Assembly (NCBI GenBank): GCA_020629255.1
Contig: JAHDDR010000023.1
Coordinates: 1-35,889 of the forward strand
DNA length: 35,889 bases
Direction: 5' to 3'
DNA from: Saprospiraceae bacterium
GTDB taxonomy: Bacteria; Bacteroidota; Bacteroidia; Chitinophagales; Saprospiraceae
The translations under genes and the position numbers were made by a program. The notes beneath the pieces were generated by a model. That model was not told the origin of the DNA, searched no databases, and was given only the letters and a program-made list of their open reading frames with translations. Shown piece after piece: positions 1 to 9,835 of this stretch (position 1 is its first letter; each line of letters opens with the position of its first letter).

Positions 1-950
1 TCATCATTATATAATTTTCCTACATAACGACTTCCATGGTCGTGGAAAATTACAACCACTACATCGTCTTTGGTCAACTTATCCTTCATCTGAACTACTC
101 CCGCTGCCGCTGAACCACAAGAATAACCTAAGAATAGACCTTCTTCCTTAGCCAAACGTCTTGCCATAATGGCACCATCTTTATCTGTTACTTTTTCAAA
201 TAAGTCTATTAAGCTGAAATCCACATTTTTAGGTAAGATATCTTCGCCGATACCTTCAGTAATATATGGATAGATTTCTTTTTCATCAAAAACGCCAGTT
301 TCGTGATATTTTTTAAACACTGAACCGTAAGTATCCACGCCCCAAATTTTGATATTGGGATTTTTCTCCTTGAGGTATTTTGCCGTTCCTGAAATTGTTC
401 CTCCCGTACCAACGCCCACTACAAGATGTGTGATTTTTCCATCCGTTTGTTCCCAGATTTCAGGTCCGGTACTTTCGTAATGTGCTTGGGTATTGGATAA
501 GTTATCGTATTGGTTGCACCAAAATGAATTTGGTATTTCCTTGCTCAAACGTTCAGCTACAGAATAATATGAACGAGGATCATCGGGTGCTACATCAGTT
601 GGACAAACAATTACTTCCCCCCCTACTGCTTTTAAAATATCTACTTTTTCTTTAGACTGTTTATCTGTAGTAGTAAAAATACATTTATATCCTTTTACAG
701 CAGCAGCAATGGCGATACCCATACCCGTATTTCCGGAAGTACATTCGATGATGGTTCCTCCAGGTTTTAGATCTCCCCTTTTTTCAGCATCCTCGACCAT
801 TTTCAAAGCCATCCTATCTTTAATAGAATTACCCGGATTCATAAATTCCACCTTTGCCAAGACCAAAGCAGATACTTCTGATGTAACTTTGTTAAGCTTT
901 ATTAAGGGTGTATTTCCAATTGCTCCTAAGATATTTTCAAAATATTGCAT
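1..950 (-). CDS. Cystathionine beta-synthase / cysteine synthase family PLP enzyme (C-terminus cut by window edge)
   Basis: This is a fold-type II PLP enzyme that condenses an activated serine with homocysteine or sulfide. Reading leftward from ATG 950-948 gives 316 open codons without a stop. The PLP lysine is K44 in NSIKDR, the substrate loop is TSGNTG (71-76), the phosphate-binding loop is GVGTGGT (179-185), and a late SCGSA carries the serine that contacts the PLP ring nitrogen. The stretch after TSGNTG (AAAVKGYKC, then EKVDILKAVG) resembles cystathionine beta-synthases more than CysK. The frame is still open at residue 316, about where short CysK proteins end, so a C-terminal CBS (Bateman) domain pair may follow outside the window. 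Family is certain; the choice between CBS and CysK is inference. Confidence 0.9.
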   Translation of the reverse strand, partial: MQYFENILGAIGNTPLIKLNKVTSEVSALVLAKVEFMNPGNSIKDRMALKMVEDAEKRGDLKPGGTIIECTSGNTGMGIAIAAAVKGYKCIFTTTDKQSKEKVDILKAVGGEVIVCPTDVAPDDPRSYYSVAERLSKEIPNSFWCNQYDNLSNTQAHYESTGPEIWEQTDGKITHLVVGVGTGGTISGTAKYLKEKNPNIKIWGVDTYGSVFKKYHETGVFDEKEIYPYITEGIGEDILPKNVDFSLIDLFEKVTDKDGAIMARRLAKEEGLFLGYSCGSAAAGVVQMKDKLTKDDVVVVIFHDHGSRYVGKLYND

Positions 951-2766
<1,816 letters not shown>

Positions 2767-2767
2767 T

Positions 2768-3358
2768 ATGGCTATGCTTAAAATAGGAATAACAGGAGGT
2801 ATTGGAAGTGGTAAATCGACGGTTTGTAGAATCTTTGAGGTATTGGGCATCCCGGTTTATTATGCTGATGATCGGGCCAAATGGCTCATGAGGAATGATT
2901 CAAAATTAATGGATGGTGTGAAGCAACTTTTGGGCGAAAAATCTTACTTAGAAAATGGAGAGTTGGATCGCGCCTATATTGCATCCATTATTTTTAATGA
3001 TAAAGATAAATTGGAAAAAATGAATGCTTTGGTACATCCTGCAGTTTGGATGGACGGCGAACGTTGGAATGAGGAACATAAAAATGCTCCTTACACCCTC
3101 AAGGAAGCGGCCTTACTTTTTGAATCCGGAGGTTACCAACTCATGTATAAAATGATAACAGTTTACACACCCAAAGAAATCCGACTGGAACGAGTATTGA
3201 AACGTGATAATGCCAACAAAAAAGAAGTGTTGGCCAGAATGGATAAACAAATGGATGACGAAAAAAAAATGGAATTATCAGATTATATCATTCATAATTA
3301 TGGAGATCATTCTCTTATCCAACAAGTATTAAAAATACATCGTGAATTATTGTCCTAA
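2768..3358 (+). CDS. coaE: Dephospho-CoA kinase
   Basis: CoaE carries out the last step of coenzyme A synthesis, ATP-dependent phosphorylation of the ribose 3'-hydroxyl of dephospho-CoA. The 196-residue protein has the P-loop GITGGIGSGKST near residues 7-18, followed by the family's YYADDRAKWLM segment with the conserved aspartates and the VHPAVW motif that precedes the CoA-binding helices. LLFESGG and the lid-region sequence LERVLKRD match the kinase fold. The start is ATG 2768, with a second in-frame ATG two codons later. The gene begins one base after glpK ends, implying translational coupling. Placement upstream of a phosphotransacylase fusion is suggestive of a shared acyl/CoA theme, but this is only inference. 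Confidence 0.95.
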   Translation: MAMLKIGITGGIGSGKSTVCRIFEVLGIPVYYADDRAKWLMRNDSKLMDGVKQLLGEKSYLENGELDRAYIASIIFNDKDKLEKMNALVHPAVWMDGERWNEEHKNAPYTLKEAALLFESGGYQLMYKMITVYTPKEIRLERVLKRDNANKKEVLARMDKQMDDEKKMELSDYIIHNYGDHSLIQQVLKIHRELLS

Positions 3359-3385
3359 AATAAATGGGCAATCTGATTCCTTTGT

Positions 3386-3393
3386 TACTTTTG
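3386..3393 (+). promoter_or_regulatory. Candidate -7 promoter box (TACTTTTG) for the FKBP gene
   Basis: TACTTTTG matches the Bacteroidota -7 consensus TAnnTTTG exactly and is followed by CAATC, as in several other boxes in this window. It ends 21 bases before the ATG at 3415. No clear -33 TTTG lies at the expected spacing, so this rests on the -7 box alone. Confidence 0.5.
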
Positions 3394-3414
3394 CAATCTT
3401 AATCAATATTAATT

Positions 3415-3897
3415 ATGAAAAATTATATTTTTTTATTTCTCATTCTTGGCTTGTCTTTTACACAGATGTCTTGCGAAAAATTTGATCTAAATACCCAAAA
3501 ACAAGAAATCAGGGATAGATTGGCAGAAGAAGGATTACTAGACGATGCCATCGAAACGGATGAAGGCATCTTCATTATCTTTGAAAATGAAGGAACAGAA
3601 AATGTCATGCCGGAAGTCTCCTCTACCGTAGATGTTATTTATGAAGGAAGATTATTCGAAACAGATGAAATCTTTGATTCTTCTTGGGGGCAGATTAGTC
3701 GGATTCCTACTATTTTAGCGACTATCGAGGGGTGGCAGATTGGTATTCCTATGTTTAAAAAAGGACAAAAGGGAACCTTATATATACCGGCAGCTTTCGC
3801 CTATGGAACCACCAATGACCGCCCGGGAAGTACAGGCGTAGTTATAGAAAGAGGTTCAATTCTGATCTTCGATGTAGAACTGGTTGATTTCTTCTGA
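3415..3897 (+). CDS. FKBP-type peptidyl-prolyl cis-trans isomerase, lipoprotein
   Basis: This is a predicted envelope lipoprotein that would catalyse proline isomerisation during folding of exported proteins. The first 19 residues form a signal peptide ending in a lipobox with acceptor Cys20 (TQMSC). A short linker (KQEIRDRLAEEGL) is followed by an FKBP domain from about residue 60: VDVIYEGRLFETDEIFDSS, EGWQIGIPMFKKGQKG, then IPAAFAYGT and a closing strand ILIFDVELVDF. The EGWQ and YG positions line the FK506/substrate pocket in the family. At 160 residues it is a single-domain FKBP with a lipid anchor, a common Bacteroidota arrangement. An upstream TAnnTTTG box suggests it can have its own promoter. 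Confidence 0.92.
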   Translation: MKNYIFLFLILGLSFTQMSCEKFDLNTQKQEIRDRLAEEGLLDDAIETDEGIFIIFENEGTENVMPEVSSTVDVIYEGRLFETDEIFDSSWGQISRIPTILATIEGWQIGIPMFKKGQKGTLYIPAAFAYGTTNDRPGSTGVVIERGSILIFDVELVDFF

Positions 3898-3931
3898 TTC
3901 TAACCATTCCATTAGTCTTAAACGAAAAACC

Positions 3932-5737
3932 ATGAATATCCTAGTTATTAATTGTGGAAGTTCTTCCATAAAATCCGAAGTGATTTCTTCTTTGGATGGT
4001 CGTCGATTGTGTATCATGAACATCGAGAGAGTGGATGAATCCCCTGTCATTTCCCTTGATGACAAGATAATGAAGGCTTCTGGAAAAGGACATGAAGCTG
4101 CCCTCAAACATGCTTTTCCCTTATTGATAGAAAAACTGAATGGTATCAAAATACAGGGTGTGGGTCATCGAGTGGTTCATGGAGGGCAGCAGTTTGATGA
4201 ACCTGTTCTTATCAATAACCAAGTAGAAGAAGCCATCGAAGCACTGGAGGTTTTGGCTCCTTTACACAATCCCGTTAATTTGAAAGGGATTCGGATGGCT
4301 CGATCCTTTTTCAAGGACATTCCACATATTGCCGTTTTCGATACGGCATTCCATGCTACGCTACCTCGTAGGGCGAAAACGTATGCTTTGCCCAAAAAAC
4401 TCAGGGACAAACACCAAATCCAGCGATATGGCTTTCATGGAACAAGCCATGAATTTGTGGCTCAAGAAGCAGCAAAATTCCTAGATCGGGACTGGAAAGA
4501 ACTCCGAATCATTACTTGTCATTTAGGAAGTGGCTGCAGTATGGCTGCCATTGAATATGGTCGCAGTGTCGAGACTAGTATGGGAATGACTCCCCTTGAA
4601 GGGTTGGTAATGGGGACTCGAAGTGGAGATTTGGATGCCGGAATCCTTACCTATTTACAACGCCAAGAAAATTTGGATGTCAATGCTTTGGATCATCTTC
4701 TGAATCGGGAAAGTGGTCTGAAAGGCATCAGTGGTATGGGTAATGATATGCGGGATATCATCCAAAAAGCAGAAGAAGGGAATGATGATTGTAGATTGGC
4801 AATACAAGTTTTTGCCCATAGAATCAGAAAATATATTGGTGCCTATGCTACTGTTATGGGAGGTGTGGATGCCATAGTCTTCACGGGAGGAATCGGCGAA
4901 AACAGTCCGATGATTCGCCATAGAAGTACGCAAAGGTTAGATTTTTTGGGAGCCATTATCAACGAAGACAAAAATCATGATATTCGACTGGATTCAGAAA
5001 ATCCTATACAAGAATTTTCATGGAACCATAGCCGGGTGAAACTATTGGCAGTCAAAACGGACGAACAATTATCCATTGCAAGGCAATCAGCCAAATTATT
5101 GGAAAAGGATATGGAAGTAAATTCTATTCCACCGATTCCTGTTGCTATTTCCGCCCGTCATATTCATATTACACGAGAAACCTTGGATCAATTATTTGGG
5201 AAAGGATACGAATTGACCGTTAAAAAACCCTTGTCCCAACCCAACCAGTTTGCCGCCAATGAAACCGTAAAAGTGATTGGTCCCAAAAACGAATTTGAAA
5301 CCGTTCGGATTCTAGGTCCTATCCGTTCCCGAAATCAATTGGAAATATCAAGGACAGACGAATTCTTTTTGGGTATTGATGCCCCTATCCGAGAATCTGG
5401 GAAAACCGAAAATACACCGGGTTGTATTTTAGAAGGCCCTAAGGGAAGAGTACAAATTCATGATGGAGTAATTTGTGCGTGGAGGCATATCCATATGACA
5501 CCCGACGATGCTGAAATTTTTGGTGTGGAGGATCGAGATATTGTAGATGTGAGCATCAGTAGTGGAGAAAGGAGCCTTGTTTTTGGGAATGTCCTCATTC
5601 GTGTATCTCCTAAATATAAATTGGAAATGCACATCGACACAGATGAAGGCAATGCTGCAGAAATACATCGAGGAGCAACAGGTGTTTTACTCAATACAGA
5701 TGGAGAAGCTCATCTCACTAAGAAGAAATTGAAATAG
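3932..5737 (+). CDS. Fusion protein: acetate/propionate kinase plus PduL-type phosphate acyltransferase
   Basis: One 601-residue frame joins two enzymes. Residues 1 to about 395 are an acetate kinase: MNILVINCGSSSIK start, GHRVVHGG, catalytic-Asp motif FDTAFHATLP, YGFHGTSH, GMTPLEGLVMGTRSGDLD and FTGGIGENSP. Residues about 402-601 are a PduL (PTAC) phosphotransacylase with both zinc-ligand signatures, RHIHIT (His410, His412) and WRHIHMTP (His519, His521), and family segments such as VKVIGP and VRILGPIR. Together they would turn acyl-CoA and phosphate into acyl phosphate, then into acetate or propionate with ATP formation. The frame extends upstream to an ATG at 3884 that overlaps the FKBP gene, but acetate kinases begin at the MNILVINCG position, so 3932 is chosen. 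No separate pta or pduL is in the window. Confidence 0.93.
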   Translation: MNILVINCGSSSIKSEVISSLDGRRLCIMNIERVDESPVISLDDKIMKASGKGHEAALKHAFPLLIEKLNGIKIQGVGHRVVHGGQQFDEPVLINNQVEEAIEALEVLAPLHNPVNLKGIRMARSFFKDIPHIAVFDTAFHATLPRRAKTYALPKKLRDKHQIQRYGFHGTSHEFVAQEAAKFLDRDWKELRIITCHLGSGCSMAAIEYGRSVETSMGMTPLEGLVMGTRSGDLDAGILTYLQRQENLDVNALDHLLNRESGLKGISGMGNDMRDIIQKAEEGNDDCRLAIQVFAHRIRKYIGAYATVMGGVDAIVFTGGIGENSPMIRHRSTQRLDFLGAIINEDKNHDIRLDSENPIQEFSWNHSRVKLLAVKTDEQLSIARQSAKLLEKDMEVNSIPPIPVAISARHIHITRETLDQLFGKGYELTVKKPLSQPNQFAANETVKVIGPKNEFETVRILGPIRSRNQLEISRTDEFFLGIDAPIRESGKTENTPGCILEGPKGRVQIHDGVICAWRHIHMTPDDAEIFGVEDRDIVDVSISSGERSLVFGNVLIRVSPKYKLEMHIDTDEGNAAEIHRGATGVLLNTDGEAHLTKKKLK

Positions 5738-5762
5738 ACCTCCTCCATTTCTTCCAAATTCC

Positions 5763-5770
5763 TATCTTTG
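5763..5770 (+). promoter_or_regulatory. Candidate -7 promoter box (TATCTTTG) for plsC
   Basis: TATCTTTG is an exact TAnnTTTG match in the 68-base gap between the AckA-PduL fusion and plsC, ending 35 bases before the plsC ATG. A clear -33 element is not visible. Confidence 0.4.
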
Positions 5771-5805
5771 GGATTCCCGTAGCTAATTTCTTCGGGATAA
5801 AATCG

Positions 5806-6582
5806 ATGAAGAAACAGAAATACAATATTTTCGTTAAGGCATTCCGAATGATTTGGGGGTTTTGGAGTCTGCTCTGGTTTGGAGTAGCAGTCGTTTTATG
5901 TGCCCCCTTACATATTGTTCTTGCTCCAATTTTTGGAGAAAAGGCAGCGAGATTCCTCATGTGGTGGACCTATAGAATAGGAGCTTATTTCATCCTTATC
6001 CCTTCCTTAACTTTCATTAAAAATCATGGACGAGATAAAATTGATAAAAATCTGAAGGCTGTCGTAGTGGGTAATCATACCTCCAATATGGATTTTTATG
6101 TAAACCCGCACACTGCTCCTATGTTTATCCGGGTTTTGGTGAAAAAGGAACTGGAAAAAATTCCTTTGTTCGGTTCGGTCATGAAAGCCATTGCCATTTC
6201 AGTGGATCGAGGAGACAAGGACTCTCGGAAAGCCAGTTTGGCGAAACTCAAGGATAAATTAGAACGGGGCTATTCGATTTTTATTTATCCTGAAGGTACA
6301 CGTAACCGTACCGATAAATTATTAAATGATTTCAAATCCGGTGCATTTAGGATGGCGATTGAAATGAAACTCCCTTTGGTGATAACAACCACGGCGAATA
6401 CTCGTTTAATCAATGATATCAGACATGGTGTTTTTGATATGCGGCCGGGTATTTTGCATGTGTATTGGGATGGACCCATCGACACTTCTTCGATGGCCCT
6501 AGATGATGTTCCCGCTCTGATGGAAAAAACAAAAAATATTATGGAGGCACATCTAAAACGTCATTTACCTGTTGATTCTTAA
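5806..6582 (+). CDS. plsC: 1-acyl-sn-glycerol-3-phosphate acyltransferase (PlsC family)
   Basis: This is a membrane-associated acyltransferase expected to add the second acyl chain to lysophosphatidic acid, making phosphatidic acid. The catalytic HX4D motif is NHTSNMD (His91, Asp96), and the phosphate-binding motif is YPEGTRNRT (EGTR about 163-166). Two hydrophobic N-terminal stretches (about 15-42 and 50-70) anchor it. The length of 258 residues is typical. The family includes acyltransferases with other lysolipid substrates (for example ornithine lipid synthesis), so PlsC itself is the most likely but not the only reading. It sits downstream of glpK and the acyl-CoA handling fusion, consistent with a lipid and acyl metabolism cluster. 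Confidence 0.88.
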   Translation: MKKQKYNIFVKAFRMIWGFWSLLWFGVAVVLCAPLHIVLAPIFGEKAARFLMWWTYRIGAYFILIPSLTFIKNHGRDKIDKNLKAVVVGNHTSNMDFYVNPHTAPMFIRVLVKKELEKIPLFGSVMKAIAISVDRGDKDSRKASLAKLKDKLERGYSIFIYPEGTRNRTDKLLNDFKSGAFRMAIEMKLPLVITTTANTRLINDIRHGVFDMRPGILHVYWDGPIDTSSMALDDVPALMEKTKNIMEAHLKRHLPVDS

Positions 6583-6607
6583 TTAGGGTTTTAATTTTTC
6601 TAAAATC

Positions 6608-7327
6608 ATGAAAAACGAGGATTCAATCAGTCTAAATAAATTTATCAGTAGCAAGGGTCTATGTTCTAGGCGTGAGGCTGACCAGTGGATTGAAAACGGA
6701 CGGGTAAAAATTAATGGGGCAATCGCTAAAAAAGGAAATCGTGTTTCAGAAAATGATGAGGTTACAATTGATGGAAAAAAAATCAATCAAAAAGTAAAAT
6801 CGGTCTACCTGATATTTCATAAGCCGCCGGGAATTACCTGTACTACGGATAGAAAAGATAAAAGCAATATTATTGATTACATCAATTATAAAGAAAGAAT
6901 TTTTCCGATTGGACGCTTGGATAAAAATTCGACGGGTTTAATTTTATTAACCAATGATGGGGACATTGTGAATCAAATTCTCAGGAAGGAAAATAGTCAT
7001 GAAAAAGAATATGTAGTAAAAGTGGATCGACCCATTGATAAAAAATTCATCGAAAAAATGTCGAAGCCGATACCGATGTTAGGCACAAAAACATTACCCT
7101 GTACGGTTATCCCCCTGAAACGGAATGTATTTAAAATCATTTTAACCCAAGGGCTCAACAGACAAATAAGAAGAATGTGTGAATATTGTGGATTCAATGT
7201 CCTTACATTAAAAAGAATTCGAATCATGCACTTAGAGTTAGACGATTTGAAAGTGGGCGAATGGCGATATCTTAATAAAAAAGAATTAAAAACTCTTTTT
7301 AATACAATTAGATCTTATCCAAAATAA
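6608..7327 (+). CDS. rluF: 23S rRNA pseudouridine synthase, RluF-like
   Basis: This is a ribosomal RNA modification enzyme that isomerises uridine to pseudouridine. An S4 RNA-binding domain occupies about residues 6-60 (LNKFISSKGLCSRREAD, then GRVKING). The catalytic domain has HKPPGITCTT and the active-site aspartate D105 in GRLDKNSTGLILLTNDGD. The C-terminal part holds KEYVVKVD and LTQGLNRQIRRMCE. The phrase FPIGRLDKNSTGLI, the QGLNRQIRRMCEYCGF block and the closing GEWRYL follow E. coli RluF (U2604) more closely than RluB or RluE. At 239 residues it lacks the basic C-terminal tail of E. coli RluF. It lies 25 bases after plsC in the same direction. Confidence 0.85.
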   Translation: MKNEDSISLNKFISSKGLCSRREADQWIENGRVKINGAIAKKGNRVSENDEVTIDGKKINQKVKSVYLIFHKPPGITCTTDRKDKSNIIDYINYKERIFPIGRLDKNSTGLILLTNDGDIVNQILRKENSHEKEYVVKVDRPIDKKFIEKMSKPIPMLGTKTLPCTVIPLKRNVFKIILTQGLNRQIRRMCEYCGFNVLTLKRIRIMHLELDDLKVGEWRYLNKKELKTLFNTIRSYPK

Positions 7328-7354
7328 TTTAAGCACAATTAATTATTATTCAAT

Positions 7355-8002
7355 ATGGAGCCTTTAACCGAACATTGTTTACAAGCTGGTTTTTTTATTA
7401 ATTCCGGTCATGCTAAAATTATCGAATTATCGAAAGAGATTACAAAAGGAATTGGGTCGGAAAAAGATAAGGCGATTGCCTTGTATTACCACATTCGGGA
7501 TGGAATCAAATATAATCCTTATGGGGTCTCTATTATTCCGTCATATTCTCAAGCATCGAATATCATACAAAGAGAAAAACAAGAAGGGCATTGTATTGAC
7601 AAGGGTATTGTCCTTGCTGCTTGTGGAAGAGCCATCGGCATCCCTACCCGACTCCAGTTCGCCAATGTCAGAAATCATATTGGTACTTCGAAATTAGAAA
7701 AACACCTGGGCACTAATTTATTGGTCTTCCATGGATTCATGGAATTTTATTTAGAAAATAAATGGGTGAAATGCACGCCCGCTTTTAATAAAGAATTATG
7801 TGATCATTTGGGTGTTTCTACACTAGAATTCGACGGTGAGACCGATTCTATTTTCCAAGAGTACGATGGTGAAGGAGGAGGTTACATGACATATGAACAT
7901 TATTATGGTGCATTCCATGATTTCCCTTTGGATTTATTCGAACGGGAAATGAGAAAATATTATCCTCAGTTATTTGAGACCAATTATGTAATGGGAAGTT
8001 AG
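7355..8002 (+). CDS. Transglutaminase-like cysteine peptidase-fold protein
   Basis: A 215-residue soluble protein with a compact transglutaminase-core domain and no signal peptide. The nucleophile region is GHCIDKGIVLAACGRAIGIPTRL with Cys80 at the start of the core helix. The histidine strand is VFHGFMEFYL (His126). The third strand, WVKCTPAFN, is the usual one for this short family, where the acidic triad member is replaced by the TPAFN segment. The fold supports peptidase, amidase or transamidase chemistry; the substrate is unknown. It lies 27 bases downstream of the RluF-like gene and its transcript would end at the perfect palindrome at 8017-8058. Confidence 0.82.
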   Translation: MEPLTEHCLQAGFFINSGHAKIIELSKEITKGIGSEKDKAIALYYHIRDGIKYNPYGVSIIPSYSQASNIIQREKQEGHCIDKGIVLAACGRAIGIPTRLQFANVRNHIGTSKLEKHLGTNLLVFHGFMEFYLENKWVKCTPAFNKELCDHLGVSTLEFDGETDSIFQEYDGEGGGYMTYEHYYGAFHDFPLDLFEREMRKYYPQLFETNYVMGS

Positions 8003-8016
8003 TTCATGCCCAATAA

Positions 8017-8058
8017 TAAAAAACCGGATTTTCTAATATTAGAAAATCCGGTTTTTTA
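8017..8058. terminator. Perfect 42-base palindromic bidirectional terminator
   Basis: Bases 8017-8058 form a perfect inverted repeat (21 base pairs, no true loop) with AAAAAA at one end, TTTTTT at the other and a CCGG step in each arm. It sits between two convergent genes, 15 bases after the stop at 8002 and 18 bases before the end of the leftward gene at 8076, so it reads as an intrinsic terminator on both strands. Confidence 0.9.
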
Positions 8059-8075
8059 TTTTATTGTTTCAGTTT

Positions 8076-8552
8076 TTATAAAGTAGGCAACAACTGTTCC
8101 GGTGTTTTATAACCGACCAATTTATCTTTGACGTTCATTCCTTCATCAAAAACGACCAGAGTTGGATATCCTCTCACACCGATAAACTGTGTGAACTCGT
8201 GGGGATAATTTCTTCTTTTCGTTCCTTTTGCCGGATCAAAACGTGGGTTGGCATATTCTTTCCCATTAAACGTAAATGCATCCGGACCTTCTGCATTGAA
8301 TTTTACCGCATAATAATCCGTGTTTACTTTTTTAATCACATCGGGATTGGTGAAGGTTCTTTTATCCATTAATTTACATGGGCCGCACCATTCGGTATAG
8401 ACATCCACTAATATTTTTTTCGGATTTTTTTTCGATAGCGTTTCAGCCTCTTCCAAAGAAACCCAGGTTACTTTTTCCAGATCAATTTTTTCGGGTTGGT
8501 TGCAACTGAATAAAATAAAAGAGGCAAAAATAAATAATGCAATATGTTTCAT
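8076..8552 (-). CDS. Thioredoxin-family lipoprotein
   Basis: This is a predicted periplasm-facing thiol oxidoreductase anchored by lipid. The signal peptide ends in ILFSC with acceptor Cys17. The thioredoxin domain contains VDVYTEWCGPCK with redox cysteines Cys56 and Cys59, and the cis-proline loop GVRGYPTLVVFD (Pro130). A roughly 25-residue insert before the cis-Pro strand (about 90-117, with GKEYANPRFDPAKGTKRR) enlarges the substrate side relative to E. coli thioredoxin. The 158-residue length fits DUF255/Thioredoxin_7-like members. It is the last gene of the leftward ECF-sigma operon, 34 bases after the TM-thioredoxin gene, so it probably acts in the same redox response, as an inference from order. 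Confidence 0.88.
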   Translation of the reverse strand: MKHIALFIFASFILFSCNQPEKIDLEKVTWVSLEEAETLSKKNPKKILVDVYTEWCGPCKLMDKRTFTNPDVIKKVNTDYYAVKFNAEGPDAFTFNGKEYANPRFDPAKGTKRRNYPHEFTQFIGVRGYPTLVVFDEGMNVKDKLVGYKTPEQLLPTL

Positions 8553-8586
8553 AATTAAAATATATTTAAGTTCAAATTTGTTAATG

Positions 8587-9249
8587 TTAGTTGATAGAGT
8601 TGTCAGCTAATAACTTGTTCAAGGTATCTTCCAATTCATGGACATCAATATTTTTAGCAATTATTTTTCCTTCATGGTTTAATAAATAATTGGTAGGTAA
8701 TTGTTGTACCTCGAATTCGTTGACCGTTGGAGAATCCGCACCCATCAAATCCGAAACATGGATCCAATCCAATTCGTCCCGTTCTATGGCGTGCACCCAA
8801 TTTACAGCACTCGAATCTGTCGAAACAGAATAAATTTCAAAACCTGCTTCTTTAAAATCTTGATAAAGGGGTTTGAAATAATAACAATGGTGCTCAGTGC
8901 AAACCATACAATACGATGCCCAAAATTCCACCAATACGACCTTGCCTTTCAAGTCGGAAACAGGAATGGACTCCCCATCCGGATTCATTAAATTCAATTC
9001 TGGGAAATACATTTCTTTTTCCAGACCGACCATATAAGAAGGCTCTATCTCTTTTGACTCTGCAAAATAAAAATAAATACCCATTAATATCAATAACATT
9101 CCTAATAAAAGGATGATTCTTTTATTGGACGGGGAAAAATATTTTTCTTTAGACATTCGTCCTTGCAATTGTTCCCAACTATCCGATTCCAATTCAAGGA
9201 ATTCGAATCCGTCTTTGTTCTTTTTTATAAATTCTTCAATCGGCTCCAT
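8587..9249 (-). CDS. Single-TM protein: anti-sigma-like N-terminus joined to a periplasmic TlpA/thioredoxin domain
   Basis: The 220-residue product has three parts. Residues 1-40 are short, acidic and helical (IEEFIKKNKDGFEFLELESDSWEQLQGRM), resembling the cytosolic sigma-binding segment of proteins encoded beside ECF sigma genes in this phylum. Residues about 44-62 are one membrane helix, preceded by SNKR, so the N-terminus should be inside. Residues about 80-215 are a TlpA/AhpC-like redoxin with VLVEFWASYCMVC (Cys114, Cys117), a third Cys at 122 and a cis-Pro at 185 (QQLPTN). The start ATG overlaps the end of the sigma gene by 14 bases. I infer a redox-gated membrane anti-sigma factor; a plain membrane-bound thioredoxin is the alternative. 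Confidence 0.75.
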   Translation of the reverse strand: MEPIEEFIKKNKDGFEFLELESDSWEQLQGRMSKEKYFSPSNKRIILLLGMLLILMGIYFYFAESKEIEPSYMVGLEKEMYFPELNLMNPDGESIPVSDLKGKVVLVEFWASYCMVCTEHHCYYFKPLYQDFKEAGFEIYSVSTDSSAVNWVHAIERDELDWIHVSDLMGADSPTVNEFEVQQLPTNYLLNHEGKIIAKNIDVHELEDTLNKLLADNSIN

Positions 9250-9835
9250 ATTCCATATTATTTCGAAGCAGGCGAATCAATTTCTTTTTTCCCCTGTTAT
9301 ATTGTGTGAGTGAAGTAGATTTAGCAATGCCTAATATTTCAGATATTTCTTGATGGTCATAGCCTTCAATCAGATAAAGGGTCAATACCGTTCGGTACCC
9401 ATTGGGTAATTGCATCAAAGCTTTTTTGACATCTTTTAAATTATAAATGGGAGTAGCTTCTATGGTGTCTTCCCATTCTATTTCTTTACCCACTTCTTTC
9501 AGTTCGATAAACTGCCGATCTTTTTTCTTTACTGCAGTAATGGCGGTATTTACCACAATTCTTTTGATCCAAGCCGCCAAGCCTTGTTTGTTTTTCAATT
9601 TTTTGAGATGGGAGAATATCTTTATAAAAGCATCTTGCAGAATATCTTTTGCATCTTCTTTATTCCCACAAATCCGATAGGCGACATTCAGCATGGCTGG
9701 GGCATATCTGAGATACAATTCCTTTTGGGCATCTCCTTGTCCTTTGATGCTCTTTTCAATCAATACTAACTCATCCCCGATTTGAGATTTTTTCGCAATC
9801 ATCGGATTACGATATGTCATTTTAATGGTTTTCAA
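9236..9835 (-). CDS. RNA polymerase ECF-type sigma-70 factor
   Basis: This is an extracytoplasmic-function sigma factor of 199 residues. Sigma region 2 spans about 35-102 (LYLRYAPAMLNVAYRI, DAKDILQDAFIKIF, WIKRIVVNTAI). Sigma region 4 spans about 135-190 (LPNGYRTVLTLYLIEGYDHQEISEILGIAKSTS, a helix-turn-helix). The longest frame starts at TTG 9835, overlapping the upstream stop as TTGA, and is preceded by purines that also encode the acidic tail of the upstream protein. In-frame ATGs at 9820 and 9802 are alternatives that keep both domains. Its 3' end overlaps the TM-thioredoxin gene by 14 bases, the usual sigma/anti-sigma coupling. Confidence 0.93.
   Translation of the reverse strand: MKTIKMTYRNPMIAKKSQIGDELVLIEKSIKGQGDAQKELYLRYAPAMLNVAYRICGNKEDAKDILQDAFIKIFSHLKKLKNKQGLAAWIKRIVVNTAITAVKKKDRQFIELKEVGKEIEWEDTIEATPIYNLKDVKKALMQLPNGYRTVLTLYLIEGYDHQEISEILGIAKSTSLTQYNRGKKKLIRLLRNNMEYGAD

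Noticed and set aside
3884-3931. ATG 3884 as start of the AckA-PduL fusion
   Set aside because: It would overlap the FKBP gene end and add 16 residues ahead of the canonical acetate-kinase start MNILVINCGSS at 3932.
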